Source: Flavobacterium limicola
GTDB taxonomy: Bacteria > Bacteroidota > Bacteroidia > Flavobacteriales > Flavobacteriaceae
NCBI RefSeq assembly: GCF_003634755.1
Contig: NZ_RBXA01000002.1
Coordinates: 1-64,000, forward strand
DNA: 64,000 nucleotides
Reading direction: 5' to 3'
Notes under the pieces: generated by a model
The model's input: only the letters and a program-made list of their open reading frames with translations
Told to the model about the DNA's origin: nothing
Database searches by the model: none
In this document: positions 63,792 through 64,000 of the stretch, in pieces
How positions within the stretch are numbered: position 1 is the stretch's first letter
Layout of the letters: every line of letters begins with the position of its first letter
Position numbers and translations under genes: made by a program

Positions 63792-64000
63792 ATGAAAAAA
63801 ACAATCTTACTTCTTGTTATGGCATTTTGTTGTACGGCTCTTTTCAGTCAGACCAATAAAGCCAAAAAATCAACAGCTTCATCCATTTTTGCAAAATCAG
63901 ACAATGTTTCTGCAGAATTGATTAAGAATAAATTTTATTTGTTTATCACGAATAAAGGAGCCAAAAAAGACACGATTTTATTGAAAATTTTTGAGGTAGA
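63792..64000 (+). CDS. Exported protein, N-terminal part only
   Basis: ATG at 63792 begins a signal peptide, MKKTILLLVMAFCCTALFSQ, typical of exported Bacteroidota proteins. The mature part visible (TNKAKKSTASSIFAKSDNVSAELIKNKFYLFITNKGAKKDTILLKIFEV) has no recognisable domain. The gene runs beyond the window, so length and family are unknown. It is co-directional with dnaK but separated by a terminator, so it is probably transcribed on its own. Confidence 0.75.
   Translation, partial: MKKTILLLVMAFCCTALFSQTNKAKKSTASSIFAKSDNVSAELIKNKFYLFITNKGAKKDTILLKIFEV

Overview
The window is a low-GC stretch of chromosome from a member of the Bacteroidota, most likely Flavobacterium or a close relative in the Flavobacteriaceae. 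The support is the gene content: a TamL lipoprotein next to TamB, SusD-free but lipoprotein- and exported-protein-rich loci, a tandem amidohydrolase pair, AAA_13 and DUF4062 genes, and RhlE-type helicase. Promoters also fit, with repeated matches to the Bacteroidota -7 box TAnnTTTG and no Shine-Dalgarno bias. No tRNA gene and no CRISPR array were found.

Layout. Positions 1-100 are the tail of a 5S rRNA gene and its GAAA-loop terminator, so an rRNA operon ends here. 0.5-7.7 kb holds lpdA, a small DoxX-like/VOC pair, and the pabB-tilS-dsbD run. 7.7-18.4 kb carries an ornithine/alanine racemase-like gene with a GNAT gene, an exported S15/CocE hydrolase, an ammonium transporter, and an operon of two exported amidohydrolases plus a PH-domain protein. 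18.6-24.8 kb has yifB/comM, an RluA-family gene, several dispersed palindromic repeats, a DEAD-box helicase and a YpfJ metallopeptidase. 24.9-33.6 kb holds a 1336-residue hybrid histidine kinase, a membrane protein, nitroreductase and aldehyde dehydrogenase, a second RluA-family gene and panB. 33.7-40.9 kb has a SatD-family gene with a membrane partner, lgt, sdaA and an M14 peptidase. 41-53.7 kb carries the tamB-tamL envelope assembly pair, a Na/Pi symporter, and a possible metal locus (chromate transporter, metal-binding AraC regulator, cytochrome b).

The accessory part is 54.5-61.6 kb. Three single genes on the minus strand (serine hydrolase, AAA_13 ATPase, DUF4062 protein) are each bounded by their own matched short inverted ends, and are separated by roughly 100-140-bp foldback repeats. 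This looks like an integron-type cassette array without an integrase in view. The ATPase has a single-base frameshift in a 9-A run. An AbiEii-type toxin-antitoxin pair follows, so the region reads as a small defence island inserted before dnaK.

Regulatory highlights are three TTTCA-N7-TGAAA palindromes spaced exactly 29 bp apart over the satD start, a 12-bp-arm palindrome over the antitoxin promoter, and a sigma-54-like TGGCAC-N5-TTGA element with TGACA boxes ahead of dnaK. All family names come from reading protein motifs by eye; no database search was run.
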